Positions 58,201 through 64,000 of a stretch of 64,000 bases of DNA are shown piece by piece. The stretch comes from Gyrodactylus bullatarudis. Its lineage: Eukaryota; Platyhelminthes; Monogenea; Gyrodactylidea; Gyrodactylidae. The position numbers and the translations under genes are program-made. A model generated the notes under the pieces. It worked only from the letters and a program-made list of their open reading frames with translations. It had not been told where the DNA came from and ran no database searches. The first letter of the stretch is position 1. The number at the start of each line of letters is the position of its first letter. The DNA lies in the NCBI GenBank assembly GCA_012064415.1, contig SSNU01000062.1, forward strand, positions 55,097-119,096, in the 5' to 3' direction.

Positions 58201-60993
58201 GATAAAAATTCAGTCAAGCCTTTACAAGTCTCTATACATTTCATTTTTAATTAGATATCCTTAAGGAAAAGCATTCAGCCTTTGTACAAGAATCCAGATT
58301 GCGGAAAAAACTATTCGAGGAGCAATCCATAAATCCGCTTATATTACCAGTGAAAGAGTTGAATGAAACAAAGATTATTGAATTCAAAGTATATCTGAAT
58401 CAAATTATCCATCTAGTAAGTTTATATATTCTGACTATGTTGTAGATATAAATACCTGTATGAACTTGTTTTTAAATGAGAGTATTAACCAATGAAATCG
58501 ATTCTTAGACAACACAAGTAAGTAAACCAATTAGGAAGATAGATTGATTACACAATTGGCAAACTAATTGGTGTTCTACTAATTTAGATTGATATTTTCA
58601 AATGTATCAGAGATTGGAATAAACTTTGGGTTATGAACATTAATTATGATTTTGATTATTTCAGGAAGAGAAAAGTCAAATTATGAAAACAAACGTCTGG
58701 CTGCAATTGGTGAGTTCTACTCAATTTCAAATAATCTTTCTAATAATTATTATAATCCTACGACTTAACTGTTGAACTTTTAAATTTACCCAGGAATGGA
58801 ACGATCACCAGTTCAACTGGAACAAGAAAGACTATGGGGGATTGGGCTTACTCATTGTTTCGCCAAAGTATTTATGGAAGCCAGATATTGTATTATTCAA
58901 CAAGTGAGTTCATTCAGCAAAACTGAAATGAATCTTTTAATTGAGAATAAACAACTTTAAATTTTACGTATTATTATCAAGTATCAACATAGAATGTGGA
59001 AATTTTGAATGAATAGTGTAAAGGTACCATGAATGAAATCCTAAATACTATATAAAATATGCTACATTCCTAAACGTGATTGGCTGTTTAGAATTCGAAT
59101 CAACGTAAAGTAGATTAAGAGAGAACTGCCCATTTATCTTTGCATCTAAAAACATCATTTAATCCATTCCATCAATTCAATCTCCTCATTATGGAATCAA
59201 AATAACAGTGCTGATGGAAAATATGAATTTGATTGGCAGCCAAATCTGCTCTTATCTGATAATGGACACGTCGTTTGGATTCCGCCTGCCATTTACATTT
59301 CCAGTTGTAGAATTGAAGTTGAATATTTTCCATTTGATCAACAGGAGTGTGACCTAAAGTTTGGCAGTCTCACTTTCAATTCAAAACAAGTAATTTTCAT
59401 TTTTATAAAACCACCTCTCTAATGCCCCGTTGATGATTCACATAAGCAACTATATATATGAATGTAATACATTGAAATTAGAGAGTGAAGAAAATCTCAA
59501 CCAATCAGATTCTAGATTTTTGACTTTATTGATTAATTAGATGATTGATGACGATCCACCAATGAGAATAAAATGATTTTACTTTATTTTGATTGGTTGA
59601 TTAGTTTTTTTCTGAAATCTTTGTTAGTGATTTTGAATTCAATATGATTTACCTTCTCTTCCTTAGGTCAACTTTAAATGGTTGGGAAAATGTGACTTCC
59701 TCGATCTCTCAGACTACTGGATTAGCGGAACCTGGGATGTTATCGATGTTCCAGGACGTCTTGAAAAGGCTCAACGCAATGGCAATGAGACAGACCAAAT
59801 TGTTTATACCATAACTCTCAGAAGGAAGACCTTATTCTACACTGTCAATCTCATATTGCCCTGTGTCATGATCTCAATGTTGAGCATATGCGTCTTTTAT
59901 TTGCCAGCAGATGCCGGGGAGAAGATGACCCTGTGTATTAGCATCTTGTTCGCCTTGGTTGTTTTTTTACTATTAATCAGCAAAATCCTACCCCCCACAT
60001 CGACATCTATTCCCCTTATTTCGAGATATCTCCTCTTCACCTTTATCATGAATATTTTTGCTATTCTCTTTACAATGGTCATAATTAACTGGAACTACAG
60101 GACAACAAGGACCCACGCTATGCCTAACTGGATACGCCTGGTATTCATGGAGGTGCTGCCAAAGATTCTCCGACTCAACCGGCCAATACACGTGGAACGT
60201 GATCTCTGGCTGAAGAAGAGTCTAAAGTTGACCAGTTCCAGTTTCAACTCATTCAAAAATGTTCCAACCATCTCGAGAAGGAATAGTGACGCAATGACAA
60301 AGGTTAACACGAATGATTTGTCAACAGGCCTGAGGGGGAATCCTTTCGCCCTCTCCGATAATAACGAACTTACCTTTGCCAACACGATTGAGCTTGAGCA
60401 GACTTCAGCCAGATTCAAATCAGCTTCTACAAGTATTTCATCCATCCTTAGTAACCATACGTCCTTGTTGATGAAAGGAAATTCCATTGCCTCTAGTTGT
60501 GAGATGAAGGAATCCACGAAGGGAAACCCCAACTACGAGATGTTAACTGGTTCGTCGTCATCGTCGTCCACCTTACCGCCAAGCTATTCGGATGGAGAGA
60601 CACAGGGCAATGAAGATGAGGATGCCAGTCTAACCAGTTTTGATAGGGAATTTGAATATTCTAAATTTATTTTGAAACGAGAAATCTCTGATGCTGCCAA
60701 ATCTGTCAATTATATCTCATCAAAAATGCACGAGGCTGATGAATTTGAGGATGTAAGCTGGACTCTCTTTTGATATGATGGCATTTGTAATTGGTTATGA
60801 ATGATTTTATTTTATTTTGCAGACTCTGAGTGATTGGAAGTATGTGGCCTCAGTTGTTGACCGTTTGATGCTCATAATATTTGCTATTATCACTGTATTA
60901 GCTACAGTGAGCATATTTACCAAAGCGCCTTTTATTTTCGATAAATTCAATCAAAAGAAAGTAATCGCCCAATATAGTACCAAGAATGGTTAA
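55226..60993 (+). CDS. Nicotinic acetylcholine receptor-like subunit, non-alpha (627 aa, 7 exons)
   Basis: Exons 55226-55355, 58255-58415, 58665-58709, 58794-58903, 59209-59389, 59667-60752 and 60823-60993 join in frame. Exon 1 supplies a signal peptide (LFILLIYLNLICPN), and the 2.9-kb first intron is large. The extracellular domain has the family QIIHLEEKSQIMKTNVWLQL stretch, WKPDIVLFN, and a canonical Cys-loop (Cys182 and Cys196, 13 residues between, with YFPFDQQE). The loop C region (GTWDVIDVPG...) lacks the adjacent Cys pair, so it is a non-alpha subunit. Four membrane helices: M1 from residue 265, M2 (MTLCISILFALVVFLLLISK), M3 (LLFTFIMNIFAILFTMVIIN), M4 in exon 7. GEK before M2 predicts a cation channel. 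M2 9' is Phe. The M3-M4 loop is long (about 220 aa) and Ser/Thr-rich. Sequence near M3 (THAMPNWIR) recalls insect alpha1-4/beta2 relatives. AATAAA at 61055. Confidence 0.95.
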
Positions 60994-61420
60994 TTTAATA
61001 AATCTTTAATCTTTCCAATTATGAATGAGAAATAATTAAATTGTATTCTGTGTGAATAAAGTTTTAATTTATCAAATATTTTATTTACTCAATACCTTGC
61101 ATATTTATTTTTGATTTTTCGTATTACTACTTATAAGTAAATGGGTGATACAACAACCAATTCTTGTTTACCAGACTGAAGTGGAAATGCAAATGCTACA
61201 ATTAGAGCTTGACCCATAGCATAAAGTGTAATGACGAGACATAGTCTATTTTTGTAAGGCATGTACTTTTTTGGAAAATAAGATTGTTCTTCTCAAAATG
61301 CACATTTCGAATTCTTTCTCGAAACTTTGTTTTGTTTAAACATAACTGAAGAAAAAAATTTCTCTCAGGAATATCATGCGCTAAAATAAGTCTAGGAAGG
61401 TAAACCATGTTATTCAGGGG

Positions 61421-61428
61421 TATAAAAG
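61421..61428 (+). promoter_or_regulatory. TATA box of the serine-protease-like gene
   Basis: TATAAAAG lies 34 nt upstream of ATG 61455. It places the transcription start about 30 bp downstream, just before the ATG, so the upstream in-frame ATG at 61407 cannot be in the message. Confidence 0.65.
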
Positions 61429-61454
61429 AGAGCGGATTAGTATTCTGTTCAAAC

Positions 61455-62276
61455 ATGAAAATTACTTCAGTTCTAACATTGGTTGCCATAACCTTGGCAT
61501 TAACTCAAGCTGCCTACCGAATTAGAAACGGTAAGGCTATACAGAATTGGAATGATGTCAATTTTCCTTACATCGTCTTGTTATCTGGCGGTGGAACATC
61601 TTGCACTGGTTCCATTGCTAATATCCAAACAATTTTCACAGCTGCCCACTGCATCTGTGACATGGGAAAGAATCTTTTGAGAAGGGTGAGTTTAGAGTAA
61701 CTCTTTGGAATCAGACTACTTGATCCTCTTGATTGTTTCTAGGTCAAGATAAATACTATCCATACATGGGAATCAAACCCAGAGGTGAATATTTTGGAAA
61801 GACATGCCAATCCAAATTATACTGATTGCACTCTGCCTAAGAAGACCCCATCAGGTTTTGATTCAGCTGTAGTCATAGTTGAGAAGATTCCCTCATTCAC
61901 AGAGAAAATGGCTGCAATCTTCACTTATAAAATGGATCCTAAGGCAGGCACTAAAGTAATAATGGCCGGATATGGCCTAATGAGAGGTGGTGATGGAAAC
62001 CAACTTCGTATGGCATATGGCATAGTCATGGAAAAATGTGGGGTTTCCTACTTCAAAAACGATCCAATCTGCGTAGAGAGTGAGAACAAGGAGAGAATCG
62101 CTCACGTAAGGAACGGAGATTCCGGTGGTCCATTGATTGACTTTGAAAATCAAATGACCGTCTATGGATTTGTCAGTGGTCACTACGAAAGAATGGGCTT
62201 CTTAGATGTCGAAGATGCTGTTTCAGCTTATGCCTCAGTGCACAGAAGCAGAAAGTTCTTGCAATCCTATCTTTGA
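61455..62276 (+). CDS. Secreted trypsin-fold serine protease-like protein (254 aa, 2 exons)
   Basis: Exons 61455-61685 and 61743-62276 (57-nt intron). A signal peptide (MKITSVLTLVAITLALTQA) is followed directly by YRIRNGKAI, where Ile after Arg corresponds to the IVGG activation end. The catalytic triad is present: His65 in FTAAHC, Asp117 in FDSAVVIVEK, Ser204 in NGDSGGPL. The pocket is unusual: the residues before the active Ser read AHVRN instead of D-x-C-x, so there is no Asp189 and no Cys191, and the partner Cys220 is also absent (FVSGHYERM). Trypsin-like cleavage after Lys/Arg is therefore not expected. There are six Cys in the mature part. The start is set by the TATA box. AATAAA begins at the last base of the stop codon (62276), implying a very short 3' UTR. 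Likely a gut or gland secreted protein (inference). Confidence 0.93.
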
Positions 62277-62281
62277 ATAAA

Positions 62282-63339
62282 AAAATTTGCAAAAACTAAA
62301 ATGCTAAACCTTATTTAGAATCTCAGAAATCTTCAAGTTTTGATTGGGAATCGTTCATGTAGTACAGTCGGAATCGAAACTCGATGGCCAACCCAGTCCG
62401 AAGAAATTAGAGCGTAATATATCGCGAAAATTATACAGATATGCCAAAATTTTACAAGAAATTCATAGGGGCATTCAGTTTTCCGTTTAACTCGCATTTT
62501 TAAGAGTATATTTTAGAAGTACGAAAAACTGAGTTTTTAAGCTTTATTGCCAGGTTCAGAGAGGTTTTAGAGAGTTTTAAAGCATCTGACTAGTAATCAA
62601 ACTGAAATGACCACCTAGATTTTCCCTTGAAAGAGACACGAATTTAAAACAACGCAGATCCAATGAAGAAATATGGAAGATTGAACTTATTGAGCAGATT
62701 GCACCTCATGATTGGTTCTTAATTGAAAGTGTTCATATTAGGTCAGAGAAATGAGTAGAGTGTCTAAACTTAAGTCTCACATAAGCAGCTATTCCCTCTT
62801 TTCGGAAGAACATTCAAAACTAAAAATTTTCTTAGCATCAAAGAGAAGCCTAAAAAGCTTAATGAGTGCATTTATTCTACCCTAGAGCCGCCATTGTATC
62901 GGCGATATTTTTATCTTGGACTCCCGGTTGCTCAAGCTAATAATTATAATCAGACGCTGAACTTACAGCATAAAATATTGAACAGCACAAGGCCAGTAGA
63001 GTAAACAGCAGTAAAAATCACATATTAAAATTTCGCCATTCACAATAACTTGTATATTGCAATAAAAATATTAGAAATATGAACAATGGGTATAAGATTT
63101 AATGGGTATTCCAATAGCATTTCTATATCATTATTTTCTTATTGAAGATACACCTGCATTTCCTAATCATTTCTAGAAAATATTCATGCCAATAAGACTG
63201 ATAAGTATCTCTAGTAAAGATTCTTAATATTTCTAATTTATTATGTATTAAATATTCACGTATACTTACATATACGTCCGAAATTCCCATAGAGTTATTC
63301 ATCATTGTCAGTATAAAAAAAGAATTTTTTAATTAGAGA
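62282..63339. other. Intergenic spacer
   Basis: About 1 kb of AT-rich DNA with no exon, RNA gene or repeat recognised, between the protease gene and the Penelope-like fragment. Confidence 0.45.
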
Positions 63340-64000
63340 AATATATATTTCGCCAGGTCTTATCAATCTCTAATCCTGGTTCAATTAAATGATTATAAAT
63401 ATTAGTTCAATGAAATTTATGTTAATGAAATTGTAAAATTCTTGAAACACTTCCAATTGATGAAAAACCAAAAAACTTCTCTATTATTAGATGTAGAAAA
63501 GAAAAATTAAAAATCAATTGGGCCAAGGCAACTGCAAATCATGTAAATGGTTCTTTTGGATGCATAAGTTAGGATCTTCGTTCATGATTAGAAACTTCTC
63601 CCGGATTTTGAGGTCTATAAGTTTGTCGTTTGGGCATTTGAATAAAATTTTGAAATTTTCTTCACTTGCTTCACAACCACATTGCTCTAGGTGCTTTTTT
63701 GTTGAGGTGTTCTTTTATCCTAACAGCTAGACGTCTTTGAGTTCTTCCTATGTATTTGGCTCCGCATGTAGCTTGGAAACTGTAGATGAGATTTGATTGC
63801 TCAGATGTTTCTAGTTTATCTTTAAGCTGGAATTTGAATAGACTTGTGGTTTTGAATACAACCTTCAATTGTATATCATTATAATTTTCATTTACAAGTT
63901 GTATCATCTTTCTCTTCATCGAACTATTTACTGATGAGTTAGTTTTTTTTTCAGCTCATATTTTTATTAAAATTTTGTGTGATATTCCATTACTACTCAA
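63340..64000 (-). mobile_element. Penelope-like element 3' end, continues past the window edge
   Basis: The block 63340-63513 matches the terminal sequence at 16806-16984 (CGCCAGGTCTTATCAATCTC and following), and a GIY-YIG endonuclease frame lies upstream of it on the minus strand. The window ends inside the element, so its reverse transcriptase may lie to the right. Confidence 0.75.
63514..63919 (-). pseudogene. GIY-YIG endonuclease end of a Penelope-like element, frameshifted
   Basis: Minus-strand frames: LIYSFQATCGAKYIGRTQRR with RIKEHLNKK, then after a one-base shift near 63692 KKHLEQCGCEA, LKIREKFLIMNEDPNLC and the terminal LQLPWPN, with TGA at 63514-63516. It aligns throughout with the copy at 16985-17479. 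The frameshift makes it inactive. Confidence 0.8.

Noticed and set aside
61407..61454. Upstream ATG for the protease, adding 16 residues
   Set aside because: It precedes the TATA box and would bury the signal peptide.

Overview
The window is a piece of an AT-rich animal (bilaterian invertebrate) genome. It carries multi-exon, GT-AG spliced genes for animal-type proteins: a Cys-loop nicotinic receptor subunit, a neuregulin-type ErbB ligand, Mediator subunit 1 with a nuclear-receptor box, and an NHE8-type exchanger. There are no operons and no CRISPR array, and I found no RNA gene. The species cannot be named from the sequence. The clearest lineage hint is a set of extremely short introns (25 to 39 nt) next to ordinary introns of 50 nt to several kb.

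Layout. 1-9.3 kb is a transposon nest. It holds a LINE relic, the 3' half of a duplicated Pro/Ala-repeat gene split by a TA-flanked insertion, a hAT relic, a dead Tc1-like transposase, an almost intact MULE (long TIRs, 9-bp target duplication, its own 28-nt intron) and a young hAT (8-bp target duplication). 9.5-12.6 kb has an intronless orphan gene (minus) and the full-length secreted Pro/Ala-repeat gene. 12.9-15.3 kb is SLC9A8/NHE8. 16.4-17.7 kb has an orphan ORF beside a Penelope-like fragment between inverted repeats. 18.4-23.2 kb is a six-exon neuregulin/Vein-like gene. 23.9-25.6 kb holds a direct duplication. 26.0-27.2 kb is RNA 3'-phosphate cyclase (minus).

27.2-34.8 kb is mostly empty apart from a broken mariner. 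34.9-42.3 kb is an unrecognised four-exon gene whose introns hold fold-back elements. 45.2-46.35 kb is GDP-mannose 4,6-dehydratase (minus), head to head with the 13-exon MED1 gene (46.6-53.2 kb) across about 225 bp. 55.2-61.0 kb is a seven-exon non-alpha nicotinic receptor subunit. 61.4-62.3 kb is a small secreted serine-protease-like gene. A second Penelope-like fragment runs off the right edge.

The host genes are unrelated housekeeping, signalling and secreted functions and do not form one system. The most notable points are the ultra-short introns, shared by host genes and at least one transposon; an ErbB ligand whose EGF domain seems to have lost exactly one disulfide; a receptor subunit with Phe at the normally Leu 9' pore position; a protease missing the Cys191-Cys220 pair; and a family of long fold-back repeats. 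All exon joins were made by eye from splice sites and reading-frame continuity. No database search or transcript was available.
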